From: Bacteroidales bacterium
GTDB taxonomy: Bacteria > Bacteroidota > Bacteroidia > Bacteroidales > UBA932
Assembly: GCA_017438975.1 (NCBI GenBank)
Contig: JAFRUH010000017.1
Coordinates: 1 to 64,000 of the forward strand
DNA length: 64,000 nucleotides
Reading direction: 5' to 3'
Of the stretch, positions 26,456 to 35,359 are shown piece by piece (within the stretch, counting starts at the first letter, position 1; each line of letters opens with the position of its first letter). The position numbers and the translations under genes are program-made. Under the pieces are notes generated by a model. The model was not told the DNA's origin. It did not search any database and saw only the letters and a program-made list of their open reading frames with translations.

Positions 26456-27360
26456 TTTATCAGATATACGAGGAAGCCTGCCCCGGCGAGGAGGCAGAAC
26501 AGGAAAGTAGACAGGACGAGAAGCGGCAGCATCGGATCGAGATCCCTGCCGGACCGTTTCCAGACTCCCCTCAGGTGCAGGATGAAAAGCGGGAGGGTCA
26601 GGACGAAGAGATAGTGCCAGGGATCGAAAATCCGGAGGAGGCAATAGGCGACCATGCAGACCCAGCCGAGAACGACGAGGACCGTCTGGTAGATCTTCGC
26701 CCTCTTTTCCCCGAGCCGGATCGCGACCGTGACCCGGGTCCCGGCATCCGTTTCCATGTCCCTTATATTATTGACATTCAGGACACCGATGCTCAGGAAC
26801 CCTACGGAAGCCGCCGGCAGGAGCAGCCGCCAGTACAGGACGTGGGAGGCGACGAAATAAGCGCCGGTCACCGCCACGATGCCGAAAAACAGGAAGACAT
26901 AGAGGTCTCCGAGGCCCCGGTACCCGTACGGGTTGCGCCCGAGGGTATACCGCATGGCCCCTCCGATCGCGGCCGCGCCGAGGAGGAGGACCATGATCGG
27001 GGTCAGGTCCAGGAGCGTCCCGAAGGAGAGCCAGGTCATGGCCGTTCCCGAAACGATACAGAGAACGACGAAAAGGCCGACCAGCCGCTTCATCCCGGGA
27101 ATGGTCAGTTCTCCGCCGTTCAGGCCGTAGGTCGGGCCGACCCGGTCCGCCGTGTCCGTTCCGTGGAGCACGTCCCCGAGTTCGTTGGAGAGATTCGAGA
27201 GAATCTGCAGGCAGACCGTCGTGACGACGGTCAGGACCGCCACGGGAAGGGAAACCTTGAAGTCCGCTGCCGCGAAGAGGATCCCCAGCAGGACCCCGCC
27301 CGTCGAAAGCGGCAGCGTGCGCAGCCGCATGGACTTTATGGATGCTCGTAAAGTACTCAT
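26452..27360 (-). CDS. menA: 1,4-dihydroxy-2-naphthoate polyprenyltransferase
   Basis: 302 aa from ATG 27360 (MSTLRASIKSMRLRTLPLST), just after the glycosyltransferase stop; the open frame to 27417 overlaps that gene and is not needed. A UbiA-type membrane prenyltransferase that joins the polyprenyl chain to dihydroxynaphthoate in menaquinone synthesis. The first Asp-rich motif is NLSNELGDVLHGTD and the second is NVNNIRDMETDAGTR, both needed for Mg-diphosphate binding. About eight or nine membrane segments are present. Confidence 0.93.
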   Translation of the reverse strand: MSTLRASIKSMRLRTLPLSTGGVLLGILFAAADFKVSLPVAVLTVVTTVCLQILSNLSNELGDVLHGTDTADRVGPTYGLNGGELTIPGMKRLVGLFVVLCIVSGTAMTWLSFGTLLDLTPIMVLLLGAAAIGGAMRYTLGRNPYGYRGLGDLYVFLFFGIVAVTGAYFVASHVLYWRLLLPAASVGFLSIGVLNVNNIRDMETDAGTRVTVAIRLGEKRAKIYQTVLVVLGWVCMVAYCLLRIFDPWHYLFVLTLPLFILHLRGVWKRSGRDLDPMLPLLVLSTFLFCLLAGAGFLVYLIK

Positions 27361-27362
27361 TT

Positions 27363-28193
27363 TCAATAGTTCCGCACAGGGAAAAGAACCTGGAAATTCA
27401 ATTTGAAGACCGTCCATATGGCCTGGAAGAGTCCTTTGCTCCTCAGGTCGAAGAGGAAATGCTCCTTCAGGGGCTTCCCCAAGGGGCTGAACAGGACCCT
27501 GTAGCGGTCCCGGAGCGATTTCCGGGGATCCCGCCAGGGAAGGACGGCCGGTTCACGGGCGCAGACCCCGAGGATGCCCGGGGCGACGACCCGGTTGATC
27601 TCCGCCTTGTAGGCACGGATCGCGTAGTCGTAATCCCCCAGTTTGTGGCGGTAGCGTCCGTCCATGGCCCCGAGCCGGTCGAACACGTATTTCGGGACGA
27701 GGACCAGACGGCCGTCGAAGATGTAGCAGGGCTTCGGGATGACCGGATCCGGTTCGATGAGACGGCTGCTGCGGGAGCGGCCGCCCCGGCACAGGATCCC
27801 GTCTTCCGATTCGATGGACCCGACGACGATCGCCCTGTGGCCGAGGAAGGAGGAATTGTCCAGCAGGGTATAAATGGCGTTGTCGTGCAGAACCATCTTG
27901 TAATCCAGCCAGAGATAGAAATCGTACTTCTCTTCGGAGGCCTCCAGCCAAACTTTCCTGAGGCCCTTGCTCCAGTAGAGCGTTCCGTCGGAATGGCTCA
28001 GATGGACCTTCGGGAAACGCAGGAGAACCGCTTCCGAGATGCCCTCCGTGCTACCGTCGTCGTTGAGCCAGATATCGACCTCATAGCGGCCCTCGGCCGA
28101 GAGCCGGTCGGCCTGGCGATAGCATTCGGCGAGACAGGCGAGGACCTTGTCCCTGCCGTTGTACGCCGTTATGAGAATCGCCAGCCGCTGCAT
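27363..28193 (-). CDS. family 2 glycosyltransferase
   Basis: 276 aa, a single GT-A domain without membrane helices. It begins ILITAYNGRDKVLACLAEC and has the nucleotide-binding NDDGSTEG and the metal-binding-region LWLDYKM. The segment KLGDYDYAIRAYKA resembles the later acidic catalytic region of GT2 enzymes. The acceptor and sugar are unknown. It sits between lepA (one base gap) and menA (two bases), so it is part of a housekeeping transcript rather than a surface polysaccharide cluster. Confidence 0.8.
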   Translation of the reverse strand: MQRLAILITAYNGRDKVLACLAECYRQADRLSAEGRYEVDIWLNDDGSTEGISEAVLLRFPKVHLSHSDGTLYWSKGLRKVWLEASEEKYDFYLWLDYKMVLHDNAIYTLLDNSSFLGHRAIVVGSIESEDGILCRGGRSRSSRLIEPDPVIPKPCYIFDGRLVLVPKYVFDRLGAMDGRYRHKLGDYDYAIRAYKAEINRVVAPGILGVCAREPAVLPWRDPRKSLRDRYRVLFSPLGKPLKEHFLFDLRSKGLFQAIWTVFKLNFQVLFPVRNY

Positions 28194-28194
28194 G

Positions 28195-29982
28195 TCAATC
28201 CAGTTTCAGGACGGCCATGAAGGCGCTCTGGGGGACCTGGACCGTACCGATCTGCCGCATGCGTTTCTTGCCTTCCTTCTGCTTCTCCAGGAGCTTGCGC
28301 TTCCGAGTGATGTCGCCGCCGTAGCACTTGGCCGTCACATCCTTCCGGACCTGGCGGACGGTCTCGCGGGCGATGATCTTCGCTCCGATGGCCGCCTGGA
28401 CGGCGATGTCGAACTGCTGGCGGGGGATCAGTTCCTTGAGCTTCAGGCATATCTTGCGCCCGAAATCATAGGCGTGGTCTTCGTGGATCAGGGTCGAAAG
28501 GGCGTCCGCGGCATCCCCGTTCAGGAGAATGTCCAGTTTCACGAGCCGGGCCGGACGGAAACCGATCAGGTGGTAGTCGAAAGAGGCGTATCCCTTGGAG
28601 ATCGACTTGAGTTTGTCGTAGAAGTCGAAGACTACCTCGGAGAGAGGCATGTCATAGTTGAGCTCGACGCGGTCGGCCGTGATGTAATGCTGGCCGATCA
28701 GGGTGCCCCGCTTGTCCATGCACAGTTTCATGATCGGGCCGTAGAAATCGGCCTTGGAGATAATCTGGGCGCGGATATAGGGCTCTTCGATATGGTCGAT
28801 GATCGTCGGGGCGGGAAGGCCCGAAGGATTATGGACATCGAGGACGTCCCCCTTCGTCGTATAGACCTTGTAGGAGACGTTCGGGACAGTCGTGATGACG
28901 TCCATGTTGAACTCGCGGAAAAGCCGTTCCTGGACGATTTCCAGGTGCAGGAGCCCGAGGAAACCGCAGCGGAATCCGAATCCGAGGGCCAGGGAGCTTT
29001 CGGGTTCATAGACGAAGGACGCATCGTTGAGCTGGAATTTCTCGAGGGTCGCCCGAAGCTCCTCGTATTTCGAGGCGTCGACCGGGTACATGCCCGCGAA
29101 GACCATCGGCTTGACCTCTTCGAACCCGGCGATCGCCTCCCGGCAGGACCGGTCGGTATGGGTAATCGTATCGCCGACCTTGACTTCCACGGCCGACTTG
29201 ATGCCGGAAATGATATAACCCACGTCTCCGGCCCGGACCTCTCCGGCGGGCTGGAGCTTGAGTTTGAGGATGCCGATCTCCTCGGCCTCGTATTCCTTGC
29301 CGGTATTGAAAAACTTGACCTTGTCGCCCTTCCGGATGACGCCGTTCACCACCTTAAAATAGGCGATGATGCCCCGGAAGGCGTTGAAGACGGAGTCGAA
29401 GATCAGGGCCTGGAGGGGTGCCTCGGGATCGCCGACGGGCGCGGGAATCTTGTCCACGATGGCGTCCAGCACGGCCGGAACCCCTTCCCCGGTCCGGGCG
29501 GAAACCCGGTACACATCCTCCGGATCGCAGCCGAGGAGGTCGCAGACCTGGTCCGTCACGACCTCGGGCTGGGCCGATTCCATATCGATCTTGTTCAGGA
29601 CGGGGATGATCTCGAGCCCGTGCTCGACGGCCTGGTAGAGGTTGGAGATCGTCTGGGCCTGGATTCCCTGGGAGGCGTCCACCACCAGCAGCGCCCCTTC
29701 GCAGGAAGCGATGCTGCGGGAGACCTCGTAGCTGAAATCGACATGGCCCGGGGTATCGATCAGGTTGAGCTTGTACGTCTCTCCCCCGCGGACATAGTCC
29801 ATCTGGATCGCGTGGCTCTTGATCGTGATTCCCTTCTCTTTCTCGAGGTCCATGTCGTCGAGGACCTGGTTCTCCATCTCGCGTTCCGACAGGGTCCTCG
29901 TGAGTTCCAGGAGCCGGTCCGCGAGGGTGCTTTTCCCGTGGTCTATGTGCGCAATGATGCAGAAGTTGCGGATATTCTTCAT
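28195..29982 (-). CDS. lepA: elongation factor 4 (LepA)
   Basis: 595 aa from ATG 29982 ([19 protein letters not shown]); a TTG at 29991 lies inside the promoter element and is rejected. A ribosome-bound GTPase that acts during initiation or elongation stress. GTPase motifs are [17 protein letters not shown] and NKIDM, and the C-terminal LepA domain contains [21 protein letters not shown]. The -7 promoter element ends only seven bases before the ATG, so the mRNA is probably leaderless. It is the first gene of a nine-gene run to ubiE. Confidence 0.96.
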   Translation of the reverse strand: MKNIRNFCIIAHIDHGKSTLADRLLELTRTLSEREMENQVLDDMDLEKEKGITIKSHAIQMDYVRGGETYKLNLIDTPGHVDFSYEVSRSIASCEGALLVVDASQGIQAQTISNLYQAVEHGLEIIPVLNKIDMESAQPEVVTDQVCDLLGCDPEDVYRVSARTGEGVPAVLDAIVDKIPAPVGDPEAPLQALIFDSVFNAFRGIIAYFKVVNGVIRKGDKVKFFNTGKEYEAEEIGILKLKLQPAGEVRAGDVGYIISGIKSAVEVKVGDTITHTDRSCREAIAGFEEVKPMVFAGMYPVDASKYEELRATLEKFQLNDASFVYEPESSLALGFGFRCGFLGLLHLEIVQERLFREFNMDVITTVPNVSYKVYTTKGDVLDVHNPSGLPAPTIIDHIEEPYIRAQIISKADFYGPIMKLCMDKRGTLIGQHYITADRVELNYDMPLSEVVFDFYDKLKSISKGYASFDYHLIGFRPARLVKLDILLNGDAADALSTLIHEDHAYDFGRKICLKLKELIPRQQFDIAVQAAIGAKIIARETVRQVRKDVTAKCYGGDITRKRKLLEKQKEGKKRMRQIGTVQVPQSAFMAVLKLD

Positions 29983-29988
29983 ATTTTG

Positions 29989-29996
29989 CAAAGATA
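29989..29996 (-). promoter_or_regulatory. lepA promoter -7 element
   Basis: TATCTTTG on the minus strand ends seven bases before the lepA ATG, placing the predicted transcript start at or beside the start codon. Confidence 0.5.
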
Positions 29997-30028
29997 CGTT
30001 TTTTCTTCCTTTGGTTCGAAAAAATCAG

Positions 30029-30036
30029 TAACTTTG
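30029..30036 (+). promoter_or_regulatory. -7 element of the gpsA-like/transketolase operon
   Basis: TAACTTTG on the plus strand, 31 bases before the ATG at 30068, in the divergent lepA intergenic region. No well-spaced -33 TTTG was found. Confidence 0.45.
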
Positions 30037-30067
30037 TAAACTTCGACACAAAGAATACGTTATAATT

Positions 30068-31126
30068 ATGGCTAAGAAAATCATCACTATCATCGGATCC
30101 GGCATGATGGGATCCGCCCTCGCTTTCCCCGCGTTTGAAAACGGCAATGAAGTCCGGCTCGTCGGAACTCCGCTGGACAAGGATATCATCGATGCCTGCA
30201 AAGCCGTCGGGAAGCACCCGAAATTCGACTATCCCTTCCCGGAAGGTGTCAAGTATTATTATTACGAGCAGTGGGAGGAAGCGGCGAAGGGCGCCGATTT
30301 CATCATCGGCGGCGTTTCATCCTTCGGCGTCGACTGGTTCCTCGAGAACATCCTCTCCCGGCTCGATCCCTCCGTGCCCGTCCTGTCGGTAACCAAAGGC
30401 CTGATCAACCTCCCGGACGGCGCCTTGATCTCCTATCCGGAATACTGGAAACGGGAACTCGCCAAGAAGGGCATCCACCGCGAAATCTGCGCCATCGGCG
30501 GCCCCTGCACGAGCTATGAACTCGTCTTCCACGACCAGACGGAAGTCGCCTTCTGCGGCAAGGACACGGCGGTCATCACGATGATGAAAGAGGCCATGCA
30601 GACCTCCTATTACCATATTTCCCTGACCAACGACGTCGAAGGCCTCGAAAGCGCCGTCGCGCTCAAGAACGGCTACGCCCTCGCCATCGCGATGACGATC
30701 GGTCTGGTGAACCGCCACCATGGACCCGAGGCCGGCCTCCATTTCAACTCCCAGGCGGCCGCCTTCTACCAGGGCGTCAAGGAAATGCGCTACCTGCTCG
30801 AGATGCAGGGCGCGAGCCGCGACTGCGAGAATATCGGCATCGGAGACCTGTACGTCACCGTCTACGGCGGACGCACCCGGAAGATCGGCATCCTCCTGGG
30901 CGAAGGCAAGACCTACAAGGAAGCCCTCGACATCCTCGCCGGCGTCACCCTCGAAAGCCTCGTCGTTTCCCGCCGCGTCTATGCGGCCATGGTCCGGAAA
31001 GCCGAGCTCGGACAGGCCGACCTTTCGAAATTCCCGATGCTCTGCCATGCGGCGGCCGTCCTCGACGAAGGGAAAGACGCCGAACTCCCTTGGGAAGCCT
31101 TCACGTTCAACGAAACCAAATCCTGA
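30068..31126 (+). CDS. gpsA: glycerol-3-phosphate dehydrogenase-like oxidoreductase
   Basis: 352 aa. NAD(P)-binding GSGMMG at 10-15 opens a Rossmann fold. The family's two key lysines appear as Lys110 in SVTKGL and Lys200 in ALKNGYAL, the second being the expected catalytic residue. In the standard role the enzyme makes sn-glycerol 3-phosphate from dihydroxyacetone phosphate for phospholipids. It forms an operon with a split transketolase (three-base gap), which would also fit a role with another sugar phosphate. The GpsA assignment is by family; the true substrate is open. Confidence 0.75.
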   Translation: MAKKIITIIGSGMMGSALAFPAFENGNEVRLVGTPLDKDIIDACKAVGKHPKFDYPFPEGVKYYYYEQWEEAAKGADFIIGGVSSFGVDWFLENILSRLDPSVPVLSVTKGLINLPDGALISYPEYWKRELAKKGIHREICAIGGPCTSYELVFHDQTEVAFCGKDTAVITMMKEAMQTSYYHISLTNDVEGLESAVALKNGYALAIAMTIGLVNRHHGPEAGLHFNSQAAAFYQGVKEMRYLLEMQGASRDCENIGIGDLYVTVYGGRTRKIGILLGEGKTYKEALDILAGVTLESLVVSRRVYAAMVRKAELGQADLSKFPMLCHAAAVLDEGKDAELPWEAFTFNETKS

Positions 31127-31129
31127 GAC

Positions 31130-31981
31130 ATGACAAAGAATAAAGAACAGCTGAGAGAAATCTCGACCCAGGTGAGGCGGGACATCGTCCGGATGGTCTC
31201 GCTCGCCGGCTGCGGCCACCCGGGCGGATCGATGTCCAGTGCGGGCATCCTCACCGAACTCTATTTCAATCAGATGAAACACGATCCGGCGACCTGGACA
31301 CGCGACGGCAAGGGGCAGGATGTGTTCATCCTCTCTGCCGGCCACCTTACGCCGGTCTACTATTCCATCCTGGCCCGGACCGGCTATTTCCCGGTTTCGG
31401 AGCTGGCGACCTTCCGCCGGTTCGGCGCACGCCTTCAGGGCCATCCTTCCGTCCAGAAAGGACTTCCGGGCGTCTACCAGGCTTCGGGATCCCTCGGGCA
31501 GGGACTTTCCGTCGCCGCCGGACTCGCCCTCGCGAAGAAGATGGACGGAGCCGAAGAACGGGTCTATGTCCTTTGCGGGGACGGTGAGAGCGAGGAAGGC
31601 CAGATCTGGGAGGCCGGCATGTTCGCCGTCCATTACGGACTGGACAACCTGATCGCGATGACCGACTGGAACGGCCAGCAGATCGACGGGACCGTCGCTT
31701 CCGTCGCCGGAGAGGGGGACCTCAAGGCGAAATGGGAAGCCTGGGACTGGAACGTGATCGTCGCGGACGGCCACGACTTTGATGCGATCGCCGGAGCCAT
31801 CGCCGCCGCCAAGGCGAACCGCGGCAGCGGGAAACCGACCATGATCCTTTTCAAGACCGTGATGGGCTACGGCGTCGATTTCATGGCGGGCACGTGCAAA
31901 TGGCATGGGAAGGCCCCGAACGCCGAGCAGTGTGCGGAAGCCCTTTCCCAGTTAGGTGAAACCCCGTTAGGAGACTTTTGA
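31130..31981 (+). CDS. transketolase, N-terminal subunit
   Basis: 283 aa: only the thiamine-diphosphate-binding half of a transketolase. The ThDP/Mg motif runs from GDGES (150-154) to Asn181 in DWNG. Other conserved spots are GCGHPGGSMS and GSLGQGLS. Its partner is the next gene, whose start lies two bases after the TGA. Split transketolases are frequent in archaea and several bacterial groups. It moves two-carbon units between sugar phosphates in the non-oxidative pentose phosphate pathway or a related one. Confidence 0.92.
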   Translation: MTKNKEQLREISTQVRRDIVRMVSLAGCGHPGGSMSSAGILTELYFNQMKHDPATWTRDGKGQDVFILSAGHLTPVYYSILARTGYFPVSELATFRRFGARLQGHPSVQKGLPGVYQASGSLGQGLSVAAGLALAKKMDGAEERVYVLCGDGESEEGQIWEAGMFAVHYGLDNLIAMTDWNGQQIDGTVASVAGEGDLKAKWEAWDWNVIVADGHDFDAIAGAIAAAKANRGSGKPTMILFKTVMGYGVDFMAGTCKWHGKAPNAEQCAEALSQLGETPLGDF

Positions 31982-31983
31982 TT

Positions 31984-32937
31984 ATGAAGAAATATACTGA
32001 TACAGGTAAGAAAGATACCCGCAGCGGATTCGGTGCGGGTCTCCTCGAAGCAGGCCGGAAGGACCCGCGGGTCCTCGCGCTGACCGCCGATCTGAAGGGC
32101 TCCCTCAAGATGGACGCCTTCGCCGCCGAGTTCCCGGACCGGTTCATCCAGTGCGGCATCGCCGAAGCCAACATGGTCGGAGCCGCCGCCGGACTGGCCA
32201 TTTCGGGCAAGATTCCCTTCATAGGCTCTTTCGCCGAATTCGTCACCGGCCGGGTCTATGACCAGGTCCGTCAGGCCGTTGCCTACGGAAAGGCCAATGT
32301 CAAGATCGCCTCTTCCCATGCCGGAATCACCCTCGGCGAAGACGGCGCGACCCACCAGACGATGGAGGATATCGCCCTGATGCGCGCCCTCCCGGGAATG
32401 GTCGTGATCAATCCTTGCGATTTCAACCAGACCAAGGCGGCCACGCTGGCCGCGGCGGCCTGGGACGGTCCTGTCTATCTCCGGTTCGGCCGTCCGGGCG
32501 TTCCGAATTTCACGCCGGAAGACCAGGAATTCATTATCGGGAAAGCCCTCGTCATGAATGAAGGCGCCGACGTCACGATCCTCGCGACGGGCCATCTCGT
32601 CTGGGAATCCCTCCTGGCCGCGGAGCAGCTGGAAGCGGAAGGCATCTCGGCGGAGGTCCTGGACATCGCCACGATCAAGCCCCTCGACGAGCAGGCGATC
32701 CTCGCGTCCGTCGGAAAGACCGGCGCCGTCGTTATCGCGGAAGAGCACAACTCCGCGGGCGGACTCGGTGAAGCGGTCGCCGGGCTCCTCGTCCGGGAAG
32801 CGCCGGCTCCCGCGGAGTTCATCAACGGAGGCGACCGTTTCGGCCAGACTGGCACGCCTTCTGCATTGATGAAGGCCTACGGGCTTGACGCCGAGCACAT
32901 TGCAGAGGCGGCAAGAAAAGCCGTGGGCCGTAAATAA
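31984..32937 (+). CDS. transketolase, C-terminal subunit
   Basis: 317 aa from ATG 31984 (MKKYTDTGKKDTRSGFGAGL); a TTG at 31978 would overlap the previous gene. It carries the pyrimidine-binding domain (FIQCGIAEANMVGAAAGLA with the catalytic Glu) and the C-terminal domain (EVLDIATIKPLDEQAI). It pairs with the N-terminal subunit to form the active enzyme. The downstream sigma factor gene begins two bases after its stop. Confidence 0.92.
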   Translation: MKKYTDTGKKDTRSGFGAGLLEAGRKDPRVLALTADLKGSLKMDAFAAEFPDRFIQCGIAEANMVGAAAGLAISGKIPFIGSFAEFVTGRVYDQVRQAVAYGKANVKIASSHAGITLGEDGATHQTMEDIALMRALPGMVVINPCDFNQTKAATLAAAAWDGPVYLRFGRPGVPNFTPEDQEFIIGKALVMNEGADVTILATGHLVWESLLAAEQLEAEGISAEVLDIATIKPLDEQAILASVGKTGAVVIAEEHNSAGGLGEAVAGLLVREAPAPAEFINGGDRFGQTGTPSALMKAYGLDAEHIAEAARKAVGRK

Positions 32938-32939
32938 CC

Positions 32940-33455
32940 ATGTCCGAAAGGGAGCAGATATTCAACAAGATCGTATCGACGTACAGCGAGCGGTTGTATT
33001 GGCATGTCCGCCGCTTCGTCCTCTCCCACGAAGACACGGACGACCTTCTTCAGGAAATATTCATCAAGATCTGGACTGCGCTTCCCTCCTTCCGGGGGGA
33101 ATCACAGTTGTTCACCTGGGTCTACAAGATCGCGACCAACGAAACCCTCAACTTCCTCCGGAAGCAGAAGGTCCGGGCGGCCCTGCGGTTCCAGAGCATA
33201 GATGCCGAATTGGAAAACCGGATCGATTCCGACCCCTATTTCTCCGGGACCGAAGCCGAGCGGGAACTCTCCAAAGCCGTCGCCCGGCTCCCGGAGAAAC
33301 AGCGCCAGGTCTTTATCATGCGGTATTACGACGATCTGTCCTATGATGAAATCTCATCCGTCACCGGCACCTCCGTCGGTTCCCTGAAGGCGTCCTACCA
33401 CTTCGCCACGGAAAAGATCCGGGAGTCGTTGAAAGATATTTTGCTGCCCGATTAA
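32940..33455 (+). CDS. ECF RNA polymerase sigma factor
   Basis: 171 aa. Region 2 includes DTDDLLQEIFIKIW and the melting region FTWVYKIATNETLNFLRK; region 4 has LPEKQRQVFIMRYYDDLSYDEISSVTGTSVGSLKASYHFA, the HTH for the -35 element. It follows the transketolase by two bases and precedes a one-helix membrane protein that probably acts as its anti-sigma factor. The set resembles an envelope-stress module. Confidence 0.92.
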   Translation: MSEREQIFNKIVSTYSERLYWHVRRFVLSHEDTDDLLQEIFIKIWTALPSFRGESQLFTWVYKIATNETLNFLRKQKVRAALRFQSIDAELENRIDSDPYFSGTEAERELSKAVARLPEKQRQVFIMRYYDDLSYDEISSVTGTSVGSLKASYHFATEKIRESLKDILLPD

Positions 33456-33487
33456 ACCCTCCACTTCCAAACGTGTCAAAGAAAGCG

Positions 33488-33874
33488 ATGACCAGAAAGA
33501 ATGACATATCCGTACCCGAAGGCTATTTCGAGAACCTGCAGCAAAGGCTCTCGGGCATCGCACGTACCGAATCTCCCGCCGCAAAGGTAGGGGTTGTCCG
33601 CCGTCTGGCCCCGTACGTCGCCGTAGCGGCCAGCATGCTGATTGCGGTGACGGTCGGGAACTGGCTTCTCTCACGCACTGCAGTTCGCGACACGCAGAGC
33701 AACTATGAAAGCATGCTCATAGCTGAGGCCGATCCCCTTTACGGACCCGACGGCTACTCCTTCCTCGACGACGTGGTCGAGGAGATCACGGACGAAGATA
33801 TCGTCAACTATCTGATTTCATCCGGAATATCAATGGAACATATAAACGCAGTTCGTTATGAAGAAATCTATTAA
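33488..33874 (+). CDS. single-pass membrane protein, probable anti-sigma factor
   Basis: 128 aa from ATG 33488; a GTG at 33473 would add five residues. The N-terminal ~35 residues (starting MTRKNDISVPEGYFENLQQ) would be cytoplasmic, one membrane helix (PYVAVAASMLIAVTVGNWLL) follows, and an acidic C-terminal part (VVEEITDEDIVNYLISSGIS) would face the periplasm. It has no recognised zinc anti-sigma motif. The gene order after an ECF sigma and before a Spy-like protein is the main reason for the call. It overlaps the next gene by 17 bases. Confidence 0.6.
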   Translation: MTRKNDISVPEGYFENLQQRLSGIARTESPAAKVGVVRRLAPYVAVAASMLIAVTVGNWLLSRTAVRDTQSNYESMLIAEADPLYGPDGYSFLDDVVEEITDEDIVNYLISSGISMEHINAVRYEEIY

Positions 33875-34469
33875 ATATTTGCTTTGCTCCGCCATTGCAG
33901 TCCTGACTGCCGTCGGAGCGTTCGCCCAGGATGCGCCTGCCCGCCAGCACGGCAACCGGAAGGACGGAGAAGAGTGGAAGGAGAAATTCCAGAATGAGAA
34001 AATCGCCTTCCTGACGTCCGAAATCGACCTGACCGTCGAAGAAGCGCAGCTTTTCTGGCCGGTGTACAACGAGGTCCAGAAGAGCAAGCGCGATGCATTC
34101 AAAGATGTAACCGCCGCTTTCGAGGCTCTCCGCCAGGCTATCTCCGAAGGGAAGACCGGCAAGGAAATCGACGTTCTCCTTACCGCCTATCTCAATGCCA
34201 AGGAAGACACCGAGTCGATCGACCGGCTGAGCATCGAAAAATACAAGAAGATCATCCCCGAAGAGAAAATCGCCAAACTGATCCTCGGTGAAGAGAAATT
34301 CCGCCACCAGCAGATCAGGAGGCTGAACCGCGGCGGCCCTCAGGACGGCCAGCAGGGCCAGAGGGACGGAAACGGTAATTTCCGTGGAGGAAACCGTGGC
34401 GGAAACCGCAGCGGGAATTTCAGCGGGAACCGCGGCGGCTGGGGCCAGATGAACATGGAACAGGATTAA
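33858..34469 (+). CDS. Spy/CpxP-like periplasmic protein with Gly/Asn/Arg-rich tail
   Basis: 203 aa. A Sec signal ends at AVGAFAQ. A helical region of about 110 residues, with EKIAFLTSEIDLTVEEAQLFWPVYNE and later PEEKIAKLILGEEKF, resembles the LTxEQ-type helices of Spy and CpxP periplasmic chaperone-sensors. The last ~45 residues are a low-complexity Gly/Asn/Arg tail, which such proteins in Bacteroidetes often show. A terminator at 34513-34542 follows. A role as a periplasmic sensor or chaperone for the preceding sigma module is an inference. Confidence 0.65.
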   Translation: MKKSIKYLLCSAIAVLTAVGAFAQDAPARQHGNRKDGEEWKEKFQNEKIAFLTSEIDLTVEEAQLFWPVYNEVQKSKRDAFKDVTAAFEALRQAISEGKTGKEIDVLLTAYLNAKEDTESIDRLSIEKYKKIIPEEKIAKLILGEEKFRHQQIRRLNRGGPQDGQQGQRDGNGNFRGGNRGGNRSGNFSGNRGGWGQMNMEQD

Positions 34470-34512
34470 ACCTGGCCTGGTTAGTTAATAATAACGACTT
34501 AACAATTGAACG

Positions 34513-34542
34513 GAGGGGGCCGCAAGAGCGGCGCCCTCTTTC
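34513..34542 (+). terminator. terminator after the sigma/Spy-like module
   Basis: A GC-rich stem of about 11 pairs with one mismatch (GAGGGGGCCGC with GCGGCGCCCTC) followed by TTTCTATTTCC on the plus strand. Confidence 0.6.
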
Positions 34543-35297
34543 TATTTCCGGCCGCGGTCCTTCCGGGCACGGTCGGCCAGATCCTTGAAAAGGAGGGTCC
34601 ATTCCGGCTCGGTTTCGACCGACTTCTCCGGATGGAACTGGACGGCGAGGACAGGGCCCTTCTCGAAGGCCTCGACGACTCCGTCATCGGCGCGGGCGGT
34701 AATCGTGATTCCTTCGCCGGGGCGCTTGACGGCCTGGTGGTGGTAGGAATTGACCGTCAGGCTGTCCTTCCCGAAGATGCGGTACAGCGCGCTGCCCTTT
34801 TCTACGGCGATCCTGTGCAGGGCGCCGCCGGCATGGACCAGGCTGTCAGGCACCTGGGTCGGAATGTCCTGGATCAGCGAACCGCCGAGGGCTACGTTCA
34901 TGAGCTGCTCACCGCGGCAGATCGCGAGAATCGGCTTTCCGGATTCCAGGGCCGCCTTTGCAAGCAGGAGGTCGCTCTTGTCCCGGACCGCATCGATGCT
35001 GACCGTCTCGTTCCAGATTTCTTCCCCATAGAGCGCCGGATCGAAGTCAGGGCCGCCGGAGAACAGGATTCCGTCGACGCGGGCGACCAGATCCCGGGCC
35101 GTCTCCTCATCCTGTACGGTCGGGAAAATGACGGGAAGTCCGCCGCCGGCGAGTACGGCGTTGGGATAGGTTTCACTCAGGCGGTCCATACCGGAGTCGC
35201 TCCGGCCGCAGGAGATACCGATCAGCGGGGCGGAAGTGCCGGCGGCACAGCCGGCAAGGAGGGCGGTCGACAGAAGAAGGGACATGATTCTTTTCAT
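34542..35297 (-). CDS. class I glutamine amidotransferase-like hydrolase (peptidase C26), lipoprotein
   Basis: 251 aa from ATG 35297 ([17 protein letters not shown]). The lipobox LLAGC makes it an exported lipoprotein, unlike the cytoplasmic PuuD-type relatives. The catalytic Cys is in [11 protein letters not shown] and the His-Glu pair is in VQFHPEKSV, as in gamma-glutamyl-GABA hydrolases and gamma-glutamyl hydrolases. A probable job is removing gamma-glutamyl groups from peptides or folates outside the cytoplasm; the substrate is not known. The TTG-started longer frame overlaps a -7 promoter box and is rejected. Confidence 0.8.
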   Translation of the reverse strand: MKRIMSLLLSTALLAGCAAGTSAPLIGISCGRSDSGMDRLSETYPNAVLAGGGLPVIFPTVQDEETARDLVARVDGILFSGGPDFDPALYGEEIWNETVSIDAVRDKSDLLLAKAALESGKPILAICRGEQLMNVALGGSLIQDIPTQVPDSLVHAGGALHRIAVEKGSALYRIFGKDSLTVNSYHHQAVKRPGEGITITARADDGVVEAFEKGPVLAVQFHPEKSVETEPEWTLLFKDLADRARKDRGRK

Positions 35298-35347
35298 GGT
35301 CAGGCGTATTATGGTCTTCAAAAATACGAAAAATACGGGAAAATCGC

Positions 35348-35355
35348 TATTTTTG
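35348..35355 (+). promoter_or_regulatory. -7 element of the LolD-like ABC gene
   Basis: TATTTTTG on the plus strand ends four bases before the ATG at 35360, so the transcript would be leaderless or nearly so. Confidence 0.5.
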
Positions 35356-35359
35356 CACC

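Noticed and set aside
28147-30039. 630-codon plus-strand open frame across lepA
   Set aside because: Antisense shadow of lepA, with Asp/Glu/Gly/Val-rich sequence and no recognised domain.
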